A stretch of DNA of 64,000 bases from DATKPC01 sp035524275. Lineage in GTDB: Bacteria > Pseudomonadota > Gammaproteobacteria > Burkholderiales > Burkholderiaceae_F. This document shows, one piece after another, positions 16,739 to 26,227 of this stretch. The notes beneath the pieces are model-generated. The model searched no databases, had not been told where the DNA came from, and saw only the letters and a list, made by a program, of their open reading frames with translations. Position 1 is the first letter of the stretch. Every line of letters begins with the position of its first letter. Both the position numbers and the translations under genes were made by a program. The DNA is taken from positions 1-64,000 of the forward strand of contig DATKPC010000142.1 in assembly GCA_035524275.1 (NCBI GenBank). Reading direction: 5' to 3'.

Positions 16739-18118
16739 ATGCAACTCGTTTCGATCCGGTTAGCGACCTTCCTCGTGCCGATGGGTTGCTCACTGCTGCC
16801 ATGGGGCGCCGTTCAAGCGCAAAGCTTCGACTGCGCAAAGGCCGCAACCGAAGCCGAGCATGCCGTCTGCAACGACAAGACCTTGGGCGGCTTGGACGTC
16901 AAGCTCTCCAACCTGCTGAAGACCGCCGTAACCAAAGCGCCAAACCGGCGAGCGGCGCTTATTCGGGACGAGCAAAGCTGGATTTCGGACCGAGACACAC
17001 GCTGCACGACTGCGAACGCGTTGAACGATTCGCTGTCGTTGGCCCAATGCGTCGCCGAGATGTATCGATCCCGCATCGCGCAACTGATGCTTGCGACCGA
17101 ATTACGCCTTGACCCGGCCTGCTCCGACGCGGAGCGTGTCCTGGACGATTGGCTAAATCAAGGCGGAGAGCGGAATCCGATATTTCCGTCCGCGCTGATG
17201 AACAGCCAGCCCGCGGACAAATTGCCCGGTCGCTCCGAGGCCGACTTCGACGTCTTTGGCATCGTGATTTCGGATGTTCGGGCTGGGCGAGCAGCGATGA
17301 AAGCCGTCACATACGGCGAGGGAGGGACGTGTCATGGCGGGCGGTTCCAGCTATGGGACCAGACTTTTCGGCACGAGATTCCGATTCCAACCGGCGGCAT
17401 GGACGAATCGAGCAATGCCCCCTTGGACCTGGGCGACGCCGACGATTACGCGAGCGTCGAAGTGGCCTTGCTGGAGGGAAAGCCATATTTCGCGCACCTC
17501 ACTCGGTCGGCGAAGTACGTGAAGCTGTATGAACTCAAGAGCGACCTGACCGCGGCACCCGCCTGCGAAATCGTGCGTGAGCCATCCGAGACGGGATCCA
17601 TCCGGTTCGCCGCCGACGCGGACCTCTGCGCGACCGTCCTTGCCGCCAAAGCGGACTATTCGATCCTCGCGACGATCGAGCCGACACCGCTGCCCGACGA
17701 CGTTTCTGCGCGGGTGTTCGGCGGTCTAGCCTGGGGCCAGGATGGACCGATCTCCGTGATCGCGCGGGGCAGCGCGGATCCCTTCAATGACGGGCAATCT
17801 CATCCGGTCGAGATGATCGAGTACCGCCACAGTGACGGCGCCGGTTGTGGCCATGACTGGCGCAAGCAATGGCCCGTGATACTCGACCAGGGCGGTTCGC
17901 CGATCCCGGTGCCCCTGGATCAGGACGCTGCGTTTGGCCAAGCTGGCCAGGCTTCGCGATTGCTTCGGTATCACGGCACGACCTATTTCGAAACCCGTAC
18001 GCCTGACCCGCTGGACGGCGTGCCCCTGCATGAAGTCTGGAAGCTCGGCGCCGGGGCCGCGGCGACGAAAATGTGCTCCTTCAGGCACGAGCACTATCGG
18101 GCGCGCTATTCGCCGTAG
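16739..18118 (+). CDS. Secreted protein with LprI-like (lysozyme inhibitor) N-terminal domain
   Basis: A 459-residue protein with a signal peptide of about 28 residues ending near G-A-V-Q-A-Q-S. It is followed by an LprI/DUF1311-type domain (residues 30-115): F-D-C-A-K-A-A-T-E-A-E-x-x-V-C, then L-G-x-L-D-x-x-L-S-x-L, then DEQSWISDRDTRC with paired cysteines. The remaining 340 residues contain scattered cysteines and no motif I recognise. LprI-type domains are linked to lysozyme inhibition in the periplasm; activity here is unproven. It stands alone downstream of the accessory patch, and its start is the first ATG of the frame, with AAGGCAG about 10 bases upstream. Confidence 0.7.
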   Translation: MQLVSIRLATFLVPMGCSLLPWGAVQAQSFDCAKAATEAEHAVCNDKTLGGLDVKLSNLLKTAVTKAPNRRAALIRDEQSWISDRDTRCTTANALNDSLSLAQCVAEMYRSRIAQLMLATELRLDPACSDAERVLDDWLNQGGERNPIFPSALMNSQPADKLPGRSEADFDVFGIVISDVRAGRAAMKAVTYGEGGTCHGGRFQLWDQTFRHEIPIPTGGMDESSNAPLDLGDADDYASVEVALLEGKPYFAHLTRSAKYVKLYELKSDLTAAPACEIVREPSETGSIRFAADADLCATVLAAKADYSILATIEPTPLPDDVSARVFGGLAWGQDGPISVIARGSADPFNDGQSHPVEMIEYRHSDGAGCGHDWRKQWPVILDQGGSPIPVPLDQDAAFGQAGQASRLLRYHGTTYFETRTPDPLDGVPLHEVWKLGAGAAATKMCSFRHEHYRARYSP

Positions 18119-18541
18119 CACCAAGGTTCGCCGCCTTCGCTGCCGGCTCCCTGCCCTTCGCCTTCGCCGAAACGACGCGTTGCACCGCCTCCTGCATGGG
18201 GACAGCCTGCTCGGCGGTCAAGGCTAGCAGGCCGGGTGACGGGCGGTTGGCCATCAGGCGATTTGGGCAGGGACCCTGACGCGCGATTCCCTGTCGTCCA
18301 AGGCCCAGCCCAGCACCCGGCTCGCTCCATGCTGCGCGCGCGGGAACCCCATGAGGTACACCGCCAGCACAAGCACATACCGACGCCTGCGACGCTTTGC
18401 CGCATTCCCGTGGAACGCGATCTTCGATACCCTTTCCGCCGATGCAGCCGTGGTCTTTGCGGGAGAGGCGGCGAAGCCATCAAGAACAAAGCGCTGGCGG
18501 CGGGCGATCGCGGCGCAATAACGTTGCAGCACAAAGGGATC
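18119..18541. other. Intergenic stretch, no gene identified
   Basis: These 423 bp separate the LprI-like gene from the TonB receptor gene. Open frames exist on both strands but none has a plausible ribosome-binding site plus recognisable product. No Fur-box-like dyad (GATAATGATAATCATTATC type) was found by eye upstream of the receptor. The receptor start at 18542 is preceded by AAAGGG. Confidence 0.5.
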
Positions 18542-20872
18542 ATGCGAAGAACCGGCATTGCCCGGCGGCCGCGGCGGGCCACCGTATCGCGGCGGCGTCC
18601 ATGGGGCGTCGGCCTCGCCCTGCTGGCCCATTGCGCGCTGCCTTCACTGGCGCAGGAAGCGACGCCTCCGCCTGTCGCCACCGAAGACCACAGGCCGGTC
18701 TTGCCGAGTGCCGACATCGTCGGCACGAGGCTGAATCAGGACTACGCAACGCCGAATGCGAGCGCCGGGACGAAGACCGACACGCCGCTGATGGAGACTC
18801 CGGTCAACGTGCAGGTGATTCCGCAGCGGCTGCTGACGGACCAGGGCGCCACGACGCTCGAGCAGGCACTGACGAACGTAAGTGGCGTCGTCTCGTACGG
18901 CAACGGCGGGGACATCCAGGACACGATCATTCGCGGATTCGATACGGGCCAGGTCCTCTTCCTGGACGGTGTCCGCATCTATGACCATCTCGGAAACGGC
19001 CTGCTGACGCTGGCCGGCGTCGACCATATCGAGGTCGTGAAAGGTCCCGCCGCGGTTCTCTATGGCGAGACGGAGCCCGGTGGCTTCGTCAATGTCGTCA
19101 CGAAGGACCCGCAGCCGATTCCCTATTACGCGTTCGAACAATCGGTCGGGTCGTGGAAGCACTCCATCACGCGCTTCGACGCGACCGGTCCGCTGGATGC
19201 AGAAAGGGCGGTGCAGTACCGATTGGATGGCTCGTACGAAACCGGTGATTCCTGGCGCGACGGCATCTGGAGCAAATCCGGATTCATCGCGCCATCGCTG
19301 GCATGGGTGGTCACGCCGCGCGACCGCCTGACGGTGAAGTACTTCTTCGATCACAACCCGATGATCCCGGACAACGGCCAGAACGTGCCGTTGCTGGCCG
19401 ACGGAACGCTGGTCAATATCCCGCGACATGTCAATCTGTACGATCCCTCAGGCGTGTGGCAACGCAACGACATCTCGCGCACGAAGGTCGATTACGTCCA
19501 TGCGTTCAACGACGAATGGCAGGTGAAGGGCCAGGTCACCCACTATTCCGCGAAGTCGTCCGGGCTGTTTGTCAACGGGCAGAGCTTCATACCACCGGGT
19601 ACGCCGGGCAACGTCGGCAGCGACTGGAACTTCCAGCTCGGCTATCCCATCTACGGATCCGGGATGGCGGGGACCCAGAACAGCAACGAACGGACGAAGG
19701 CGGCGAGCGTCGACCTCACCGGACAGTTCGACACGATGGGCGCACGACACAGCGTGCTCGTCGGCTCCGACTTCAGCAAATACGACGAGCCCACCGCTTA
19801 CGTGGGCGGCGTCCCGACCAATACACCCATCGTCCCGGTCGACTACACCAGCAGCGAGCCGGCGCTGCTCGACCCCAACAGCCTGAGCCAGTCCAACCAG
19901 CAGATCTACGACGCGGGCTTCTACGCGCAGGACCAGATCAAGCTCGGGCGCTTTGACGTCCTGCTCGGTCTGCGCTACCAGGCGTGGCACCAGGACAGCC
20001 TGTCGCTCCTGCAGTACGGCTCGACCAACGTCGCCAACGGAACCGCCTTCTACCTGCCGGCCACCGCCTATCATCAAAGTGCCGTCACGCCACGTGCCGG
20101 GATCGTCTGGGAAGCGAAGAGCTGGCTCAGCGTCTATGCGCTGTACGCCGACGGCTTCTTCCCCAACTCCGGCTTCGACTTCCAGCATCAGACGCTGAAG
20201 GCGACTGGCGCCAACGACAAGGAGATCGGCCTCAAGTACCAAAGCGCGGACAAGAAGCTGCAGGCGACGCTCGGCTGGTACGACCTGGTGAAAACGAAGG
20301 TCCCGTCGGCGGACCTGGTGCACTTCGACCCGCTGACCCATCAATTCGACTTCCAGACGACGATCGGGGCGGAGCGCAGCCGGGGCGTCGAATTCGACTT
20401 GCAGGGCCAGATCCTGCCGAACTGGTCGATGATCCTGACGTACGCCTACACGAACGCCAAGGTGACCGCCGATTCGAATTCGACCGCCACCACCGGCATC
20501 GCCAGCACCCTCGGGAACCGCCTCGGAGCCACCCCGATGAACGCGGCGAGCTTCTGGACCACCTACGACCTGCTCGCCTTGGACTCCGGGCGATGGACGA
20601 TCGGCGGCGGCATCGTGGCGCGCGAGGCGACGCTCGACCTCACGAACACGTTCACGACGCCCGGCTACCACATCGTCAACCTGATGACGCGCTATGCCGC
20701 GCGCATCCGCGGTGTCACGCTCAGCGCGCAGCTGAATGTGGACAACGCCTTCAACAAGGCGTATTTCGCAAACGGCTACTACGACTACGGGGCCGCCGGA
20801 ACCGGGGCGTTCGCCGGCGTGAAGTATGGCGACCCCCGGGCGTACATGGCGACGCTCCGGCTCGAGTACTAG
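18542..20872 (+). CDS. TonB-dependent siderophore receptor
   Basis: A 776-residue outer-membrane receptor. The ATG at 18542 has AAAGGG at 18533-18538. An arginine-rich n-region and hydrophobic core end near L-P-S-L-A-Q, giving a signal peptide of about 38 residues. The plug domain (residues 65-180) shows the siderophore-receptor pattern TPVNVQVIPQRLL, then LEQALTNVSGVV, IIRGFDTGQVLFLDGVR, and the IEVVKGPAAVLYGETEPGG box. The rest is a 22-strand-type barrel ending in an aromatic residue (RLEY). There is no N-terminal STN signalling domain. A PepSY reductase-like gene follows 16 bp downstream, which is the classic iron-uptake pairing. The siderophore is not identifiable. Confidence 0.9.
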   Translation: MRRTGIARRPRRATVSRRRPWGVGLALLAHCALPSLAQEATPPPVATEDHRPVLPSADIVGTRLNQDYATPNASAGTKTDTPLMETPVNVQVIPQRLLTDQGATTLEQALTNVSGVVSYGNGGDIQDTIIRGFDTGQVLFLDGVRIYDHLGNGLLTLAGVDHIEVVKGPAAVLYGETEPGGFVNVVTKDPQPIPYYAFEQSVGSWKHSITRFDATGPLDAERAVQYRLDGSYETGDSWRDGIWSKSGFIAPSLAWVVTPRDRLTVKYFFDHNPMIPDNGQNVPLLADGTLVNIPRHVNLYDPSGVWQRNDISRTKVDYVHAFNDEWQVKGQVTHYSAKSSGLFVNGQSFIPPGTPGNVGSDWNFQLGYPIYGSGMAGTQNSNERTKAASVDLTGQFDTMGARHSVLVGSDFSKYDEPTAYVGGVPTNTPIVPVDYTSSEPALLDPNSLSQSNQQIYDAGFYAQDQIKLGRFDVLLGLRYQAWHQDSLSLLQYGSTNVANGTAFYLPATAYHQSAVTPRAGIVWEAKSWLSVYALYADGFFPNSGFDFQHQTLKATGANDKEIGLKYQSADKKLQATLGWYDLVKTKVPSADLVHFDPLTHQFDFQTTIGAERSRGVEFDLQGQILPNWSMILTYAYTNAKVTADSNSTATTGIASTLGNRLGATPMNAASFWTTYDLLALDSGRWTIGGGIVAREATLDLTNTFTTPGYHIVNLMTRYAARIRGVTLSAQLNVDNAFNKAYFANGYYDYGAAGTGAFAGVKYGDPRAYMATLRLEY

Positions 20873-20888
20873 GCTGTTGCCGTCACGT

Positions 20889-22181
20889 GTGACCGAAAGA
20901 CGCCGGCTGGCCGGCGCCCTCCCAGCGGCCCGGACCTCCGTCCGGGGACTCTGGGTGTGGATCCATCGCTGGGTTGGCCTCCTCATGGCCCTCGTGCTCG
21001 TCATCGAGGGCTTGACCGGAAGCCTCGTCGCCTTCCGGGCGCCACTTTCCCGCTGGCTCGCGCCGGGATTGCATGCCCACGAGCCTCATCCGGGAGCCCG
21101 GCCGCTTCCGCTCGGTACCCTGGCGCAGAGGGCGCAGGAGGTGATTGGATCGCGGGCGCGCATCGCCTACTTCTTCGACGGCGCCGATGCCGGGCGGACG
21201 ATGGTTCGGGTTGCGCCGGCCATCGACTCGGCCATCGGCAGGCCATTTTCCATCGACTACGGCTGGGTGGCGTTCGATCCGTGGACGGGCCGGGAACTGG
21301 GCCGCTACACCGAAGGCGGCTACACCTCCGGCGTGCTGGCGAACGTGATGCCGTTCGTCTACAACCTGCACACCACGCTCACGCTGGGCGGACTCGGATA
21401 TTGGATCCTCGGCATCACCGCGCTCGCCTGGACCCTGGATTGCGTGTACGCGTTCTACCTGACGTTTCCGCGAGGCCGCCACCGCTTCCTTCGCCGCTGG
21501 CGGGAAGCCTGGCAAGTCAAGGGCAACGCCGGCGCCTTCCGGATCAATTTCGACCTGCATCGGGCCGGCGGGCTCTGGTTCTGGGCGCTGCTGCTGGTAT
21601 TCGCTTGGTCGAGCGTGCAACTGACCTTGTACCAGGTCTACGAACCGGTGATGTCTGCGGTCTCCGACTACGAGACCGCGGACCAGGAAATCGGCGATTT
21701 GCCGCAGCGGACGAGTGGATCGCCGCCCAGGCTCGACTGGATCGCCGCGCAGGCGGTCGGGGACGCGCTGATCGCGGAGCGGGCACGCATCGAGGGATTC
21801 AGGGCGTTGCGCCCGACGATGATGGCGTACTTCATTCCGAACGGCATCTACTCCTACAGCGTCGCGACCGATCGGTCGTGGCCGGATTTCTCCGAATACA
21901 ACGTCTGGTTCGACGGCGACACCGGAAAGCTGTTCAAGATCCCGCGCGCGCACGGCGAGCATGCGGGCAATACCGTGACCAATTGGCTGCGGGCCCTGCA
22001 CCTCGCGACAGACCCGATGGATCGGTCCTGGTATCGCTGGCTGATCTGCCTGACCGGCCTCTATACGGTGATTCTTTGCCTCACCGGCGTGTACGTCTGG
22101 TGGAAGAAGCGCACCGCCCGACGCCGATCGCGGCGACACGCCGCGACCCCGGCGGCAACGGCGACGGACGGTACGGCCTGA
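20889..22181 (+). CDS. PepSY-associated transmembrane protein (siderophore/iron uptake)
   Basis: A 430-residue inner-membrane protein of the PepSY_TM family. The GTG at 20889, 16 bp after the receptor stop, is chosen because further upstream the frame overlaps the receptor. The first helix (residues 20-45) begins with the family motif WVWIHRWVGLLMALVLVIEG and continues TGSLVAF. PepSY-like lumenal segments follow (residues 60-140, 250-350). Two further helices lie in the middle, including NLHTTLTLGGLGYWILG, and a last helix near the C-terminus ends in VWWKKR. Histidines in helices one and later (H-R-W, N-L-H-T) are typical of haem-ligating or reductase members. It probably helps reductive iron release from siderophore. 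Confidence 0.85.
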   Translation: MTERRRLAGALPAARTSVRGLWVWIHRWVGLLMALVLVIEGLTGSLVAFRAPLSRWLAPGLHAHEPHPGARPLPLGTLAQRAQEVIGSRARIAYFFDGADAGRTMVRVAPAIDSAIGRPFSIDYGWVAFDPWTGRELGRYTEGGYTSGVLANVMPFVYNLHTTLTLGGLGYWILGITALAWTLDCVYAFYLTFPRGRHRFLRRWREAWQVKGNAGAFRINFDLHRAGGLWFWALLLVFAWSSVQLTLYQVYEPVMSAVSDYETADQEIGDLPQRTSGSPPRLDWIAAQAVGDALIAERARIEGFRALRPTMMAYFIPNGIYSYSVATDRSWPDFSEYNVWFDGDTGKLFKIPRAHGEHAGNTVTNWLRALHLATDPMDRSWYRWLICLTGLYTVILCLTGVYVWWKKRTARRRSRRHAATPAATATDGTA

Positions 22182-22214
22182 TTCCCTGACGCACGACGGG
22201 CTGGAGCGGGCTCG

Positions 22215-23042
22215 TCAATCGCCCGCGAGAAGGTCCAACGAAGACATCAGCGTCTGGAGCTCGCCGGTTATGTCCGCCTGGCGCTGCCGGAAGTACGTGC
22301 GACGCAGCCGCGAGCCAGCGTCGTCGAGATGGTCGCGGGCCCGCTGCATCTGCGCGAGTCGCCACCGACTTTCCTGGACCAGCGAGCCGACCAGTGCGTC
22401 CAGGAGCCCGACCCGCGCGGCCTGAATCGCCAGTTCCTTCAGCACGCGCGACCGCGGCATCTGCCGCAGCGGGTGCGATCCCGGCGCCGGCAGTTCCGGA
22501 TGCGGCAACACCCGCGTCCAGCGCGGCCCGCGCTCGTCGTGCCGCAGGATCTCGAGCACCCGCCCCGGAAGCGGCCCGGCCGAGAGGATGACGGCGAGCC
22601 AGTCCTGCACGGTCGACCGGCATTCTTCCGCGGATGTGCACGACGGCAGGTAGATCGCGTCCGGAAGCATCGCCTCGGTGCGCAGGCGAAGCCGATCGCC
22701 GGCCACCCACCACCGCGGAGGCCATCGCGTCGCGGGCTGGCGCCGTCGTGCCGCGATCGCCTCCGCGATGGCATCGTTGAAGCCGCCGCAGAAGCCGCGC
22801 TCCGAGCCGATCGCGAGCAGCGTCAGCGGCTGTCCCGCGCGTTCGACCACGTCGCCCGCAGCCGGCTCTCGACCGAGCGTGTCCGACAAGGCCTGCGCGA
22901 CCGCGCGGGCGGCATCAAGGACGACCGGCTCGATTCGTCCGAGCCGCTGGAGCTCGGCATAGGCGAGGTTGTGCATCGCCGTGACGATCTGGCGGAGATC
23001 GTCCAGCACGTCCATCCGGCCGCGCAGCGATGCGCCACTCAT
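22215..23042 (-). CDS. atpG: N-ATPase gamma subunit
   Basis: A 275-residue gamma subunit, last gene of the N-ATPase operon. The N-terminal helix (residues 5-50) and C-terminal helix (residues 210-270, M-Q-x-A-x-x-x-L-D-D-A-x-x-x-L-R) form the coiled-coil shaft. The central Rossmann-like domain carries IGSERGFCGGFNDAI, the equivalent of the gamma-family S-D-x-G-L-x-G-x-x-N motif. Sequence is divergent from housekeeping gamma, as expected for N-ATPases. The ATG overlaps the atpA stop by four bases. The gene ends 33 bp from the convergent PepSY gene. Confidence 0.88.
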   Translation of the reverse strand: MSGASLRGRMDVLDDLRQIVTAMHNLAYAELQRLGRIEPVVLDAARAVAQALSDTLGREPAAGDVVERAGQPLTLLAIGSERGFCGGFNDAIAEAIAARRRQPATRWPPRWWVAGDRLRLRTEAMLPDAIYLPSCTSAEECRSTVQDWLAVILSAGPLPGRVLEILRHDERGPRWTRVLPHPELPAPGSHPLRQMPRSRVLKELAIQAARVGLLDALVGSLVQESRWRLAQMQRARDHLDDAGSRLRRTYFRQRQADITGELQTLMSSLDLLAGD

Positions 23043-24484
23043 GGCCGGGGAATCCAGGATGCGACCGCATCGACCCACGCCGCGCGCGGCGCGTCGAGTG
23101 GAGGCGCCTCCGGCGCCGCACGCGAAAGCCGGTCCAGCAGCGGTGCAAGGCCCGCCCGATCGAGACCGTCGAACCGCCCCTCCCGCAACGCCACGAGCCA
23201 CGCCATCTGATAGGCGATGGGTCGAGGCGCGCCCCGGTCCTGGCGGAGCAGTTCGCGCAGCAGGCGCCCGCGCGCGACCCGCGCCTCCATGGCCGGTTCA
23301 AGACGCGTACCAAAGCGCGTGAAGAGTTCCAGTTCCAGGAATTGCAGGTAGTCGAGGCGGAGGCTCGACGCCTCACGGGCGATTGCCGGATGCTGCGCCT
23401 TGCCGCCGATCCGCGATACCGACCGGCCGATGTCGATCGCCGGCAACATGCCGGCCGCGAACATCGGCCGGCTGAGGTAGATCTGCCCATCCGTGATCGA
23501 GATCAGGTTCGTCGGGATGTAGCTCGCCAGTTCGCCCTGCTGTGTCGGAACGATCGGCAGCGCGGTCAGCGTGCCGCCGCCCTGCGCCGGCGCCAGCGCC
23601 GTCGCCCGCTCGAGCAGGCGCGAATGCAGGTAGAAGATGTCGCCCGGATACGCCTCGCGTCCCGGCGGTCGCCGCAGCAGCAGCGACAGTTCGCGATAGG
23701 CCTGCGCGTGCAGCCCGAGGTCGTCGAACACGACGAGGGCATCGTTGCCGCCGTGCATCCAGTGCTCCGCCACGGCGCACCCGGCGAACGGCGCGAGATA
23801 CTGGATGCCCGGCAGCGCGCTGGCCTCCGCCACGACGACGGTCGTGTGGGACATTGCGCCGGACTTCTGCAGCAGCCCGATCGTCTCCACGACCGCCGAG
23901 CGCCGCTGGCCGATCAGCACGTAGACGCAGCGGACATCGCCCCCGCGCTGCTGGATCACCGCATCGATCGCGAGGGCGCTTTTCCCGGTGCCGTCGTCCC
24001 CGATGATCAGCTGCCGCTGGCCGCGGGCGATCGGAAGCAGCACATCGATGATCGTCGTACCGGAATACAGCGGCCGCTGGACCGCGGTCCGGTGGATGAT
24101 CGGCGGCGACGGCGACTCCAGCGGGCGGACGCCGATGGTTTCGGCAGCCGGCTTGCCGTCGAGCGGGCGCCCCAGCGGATCGATGACGCGGCCCAGCAGC
24201 GCGTCTCCACAGCCGATCGCGAGCCGCTCGCCGGCCCGGCGCACGCGCGACCCGGCCGACGCGTCGGCGGTCTCATCGAGCAGGATCGCCCCGATGCGGC
24301 GCTCGTCGAGCTGGTAGGCCAGGAGCCGACCACCGTCGTCGAGTCGAAGCAGTTCGCCGCGCCGCGCGGACGGCAGGCCCGAGATCCAGGCGATCCCGTC
24401 GGCGATGCCGACGATCTCGCCCCGCTCCTCGACGACGAGCCCGATTCCGAGCCGTGGCGCGTGGCTTCCGGCCGCGTCCGTCAC
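23039..24484 (-). CDS. atpA: N-ATPase alpha subunit
   Basis: A 481-residue alpha subunit, shorter than the housekeeping form of about 510. The GTG at 24484 overlaps the atpF stop by four bases, and upstream codons in the frame are not homologous. A beta-barrel domain (20-85) is followed by the nucleotide-binding domain. Its P-loop is G-D-D-G-T-G-K-S (usual G-D-R-Q-T-G-K-T), then VYVLIGQRRSAVVE and the DDLGLHAQAYRELSLLLRRPPGREAYPGD region (given in part) typical of F1 alpha. SIRxSRVG appears as DIGRSVSRIGGKAQ, with the arginine finger Arg in S-R-I-G. The C-terminal helical domain follows. Non-catalytic nucleotide binding is retained. Confidence 0.92.
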   Translation of the reverse strand: MTDAAGSHAPRLGIGLVVEERGEIVGIADGIAWISGLPSARRGELLRLDDGGRLLAYQLDERRIGAILLDETADASAGSRVRRAGERLAIGCGDALLGRVIDPLGRPLDGKPAAETIGVRPLESPSPPIIHRTAVQRPLYSGTTIIDVLLPIARGQRQLIIGDDGTGKSALAIDAVIQQRGGDVRCVYVLIGQRRSAVVETIGLLQKSGAMSHTTVVVAEASALPGIQYLAPFAGCAVAEHWMHGGNDALVVFDDLGLHAQAYRELSLLLRRPPGREAYPGDIFYLHSRLLERATALAPAQGGGTLTALPIVPTQQGELASYIPTNLISITDGQIYLSRPMFAAGMLPAIDIGRSVSRIGGKAQHPAIAREASSLRLDYLQFLELELFTRFGTRLEPAMEARVARGRLLRELLRQDRGAPRPIAYQMAWLVALREGRFDGLDRAGLAPLLDRLSRAAPEAPPLDAPRAAWVDAVASWIPRP

Positions 24485-25236
24485 GATCCCGCGTCCCGTC
24501 CGGTCGCCGTGGAGGCGAAATCCCCGAGTCCGCGCGCCAGGCTCGCCTCCAGCGAGTGGGCCTCGAGGTGGACGGCGATGCCGCAGATCAGCGCCGGATC
24601 GACCCGCCAAAGCCACCGCCTCGGTTCGGCAAGCAGGCGATCCAGGGCCGCTTCGACCGCGGTCCGATCGCTTCCCGACGGGTCGAACGCCGTGGCAATG
24701 GACGCGTCGTCGCCGCGGGAACCCGCGGAGCGCAGCGCGCGCGCCCGCTCCGGCTCGATCCGCTCGATATCCGAAAGGAAAAGCCGGATGATCGCGCGTT
24801 CGAGCTCCGCGCTCGCGAGTCGCTGCAGGAAGCCGCGAACGAACGTTTCCGCGTCGCGCGCCGCAAGCGCGCGGAGCCGCTGCGACTCCTGTGCCTCGCC
24901 GGCCCGCGCTCTCGCGATCGCCTTGGCGCGCGCCTCGGCGGCCTCGTTCTCGACGTCCGCGAGTGCGCGCGCCCGGGTCGCCGCGACGTCGGCCGCAACC
25001 GCCTGAAGCGCCGCCTCGCGCTGCAATCGAAGTTCCTCGCCGGCGCGATCGATCTGCTGCTGCCGGCGATCCAGCGCCTCGCCGCGGTCGGCAAGCGCCC
25101 GCGCAGCCTCCTGCTCCTGCCGTCGGCGTCGATCGATGGCGGCGATCACGGGAAGATAGAGGAATCGGCGCAACAACCACAGGAGCACGACGAAATTCAG
25201 GATCTCGAGCAGATACGTCGTGAGGTCGAGGTCCAT
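24481..25236 (-). CDS. atpF: N-ATPase b subunit with delta-like C-terminal extension
   Basis: A 251-residue b subunit. A single N-terminal membrane segment (residues 8-28, EILNFVVLLWLLRRFLY) ends in the family P-V-I-A-A-I-D-R-R sequence. A long charged coiled coil follows (30-135), rich in Ala, Arg, Glu and Gln. After about residue 150 the protein continues with a region ending in a short beta-like segment (LICGIAVHLEAHSLEASLARGL) that resembles the C-terminal part of delta. N-ATPase operons have no separate delta gene, and this extended b is their known solution. It starts 8 bp after atpE, the only junction in the operon without overlap. Confidence 0.88.
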   Translation of the reverse strand: MDLDLTTYLLEILNFVVLLWLLRRFLYLPVIAAIDRRRRQEQEAARALADRGEALDRRQQQIDRAGEELRLQREAALQAVAADVAATRARALADVENEAAEARAKAIARARAGEAQESQRLRALAARDAETFVRGFLQRLASAELERAIIRLFLSDIERIEPERARALRSAGSRGDDASIATAFDPSGSDRTAVEAALDRLLAEPRRWLWRVDPALICGIAVHLEAHSLEASLARGLGDFASTATGRDAGS

Positions 25237-25244
25237 CCGCAGCC

Positions 25245-25511
25245 TCAGCGCAGCAGGTATTCGAGCAGCGGATTGCGGAAAAGGATGATCAGGACGACGA
25301 CCAGGCAGTAGATTGCCAGGGATTCAATCATCGCAAGTCCGATGAACAGCGTGCGGCTGATCGACCGCTCGGCGTCGGGCTGGCGTGCCAGCGCTTCGAG
25401 CGCCTTGGCGATCGCCCGGCCCATCGCCAGCGCCGGGAAGAAGGTGCCGAGCGCGATCGCAAGGCCGGCCACGACCGTCGACACGATGCTGAACAGGTGG
25501 AGATCCGTCAT
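25245..25511 (-). CDS. atpE: N-ATPase c (proteolipid) subunit
   Basis: An 88-residue hairpin of two membrane helices joined by the polar loop ALARQPDAE. The ion carboxylate is Glu63 in GLAMIESLAIY. By alignment to the Na+-type c subunit of Ilyobacter (recalled from the family), Ser64 and Tyr68 of the Na+ site are kept. However, the position of Gln32 is Met30 here (usually Gln or Glu), and the Thr after the Glu-Ser pair is Leu65. The Na+ signature is therefore incomplete. The start overlaps the atpB stop by four bases. Ring size and ion cannot be told from sequence. Confidence 0.92.
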   Translation of the reverse strand: MTDLHLFSIVSTVVAGLAIALGTFFPALAMGRAIAKALEALARQPDAERSISRTLFIGLAMIESLAIYCLVVVLIILFRNPLLEYLLR

Positions 25512-26227
25512 GGCTTGGGCTCCGGCGGGGTAGGTGATCGGTCGATGGGTGGGCTCTTGTCCGCGGCCGCTTCCTGCGCGCTCCCGATGTAGATGAGTGC
25601 GAGCATCCCGAAGATGTAGGCCTGTACGATCGCTTCGATGACGTGTAGCAGCAGCAGCGGAACCGGGACGAGGAATCCCGCGACGAGCAGCACGAGCATC
25701 GCAGCCATCTCGAGGCTCATCATGTTCCCGAACAGGCGCACGGCCAGCGCCAGCGTCCGCGTGAGCTCGCTCACGAGGTGGAAGGGAAGCAGCACGGGGT
25801 TCGGGCTCAGGTAGTGGCGCAGGTAGGCCTTGAGGCCGGCGGCGCGGATTCCGTAGGCGTGCACCGCCAGGAAGACGCAGGTCGCCAGCGCCGCCGTGAC
25901 CGAAAGGTCGCGCGTCGGCGACTCGAGGCCCGGCACCAGGCCGAGCAGGTTGGCGGTGAGGATGAAGATCCACAGCGTGGCGACGAACGGAAGCACGCGT
26001 GGCACCTCGGGCGGCGCGACGACCTCGCCGACCGCGGCGGACATCGCTTCGACGATGGCCTCGGCCGCGATCTGCATCCGGCCGCGACGGCTGGCCAGTC
26101 CGCGCCCAATCCAGGCGGAGACTGTGCCGAGCATCGCCGTGATCCCGAGCGAATACAACAGCGGTGCCGTCAAGCCGATGCGGCCGACGTGCATCAGCGC
26201 CTTGTCGGCGAGGTCCGCGCCGCTCAT
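25508..26227 (-). CDS. atpB: N-ATPase a subunit
   Basis: A 239-residue membrane subunit with five to six helices. The key stator arginine lies in the conserved helix TLALAVRLFGNMMSLEM, and an upstream helix carries TANLLGLVPGLE. The final helix contains EAIVQAYIFGMLALIYI, matching the Q-A-x-x-F-x-x-L family pattern. The ATG at 26227 overlaps the atpQ stop by four bases, so upstream codons are not used. It forms the ion half-channels with the c ring in the cytoplasmic membrane. Confidence 0.92.
   Translation of the reverse strand: MSGADLADKALMHVGRIGLTAPLLYSLGITAMLGTVSAWIGRGLASRRGRMQIAAEAIVEAMSAAVGEVVAPPEVPRVLPFVATLWIFILTANLLGLVPGLESPTRDLSVTAALATCVFLAVHAYGIRAAGLKAYLRHYLSPNPVLLPFHLVSELTRTLALAVRLFGNMMSLEMAAMLVLLVAGFLVPVPLLLLHVIEAIVQAYIFGMLALIYIGSAQEAAADKSPPIDRSPTPPEPKP

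Noticed and set aside
18254..18400. Minus-strand peptide resembling spurious tRNA translations (ALDDRESRVRVP)
   Set aside because: The DNA lacks a GTTC loop and arms. No tRNA can be folded by eye.
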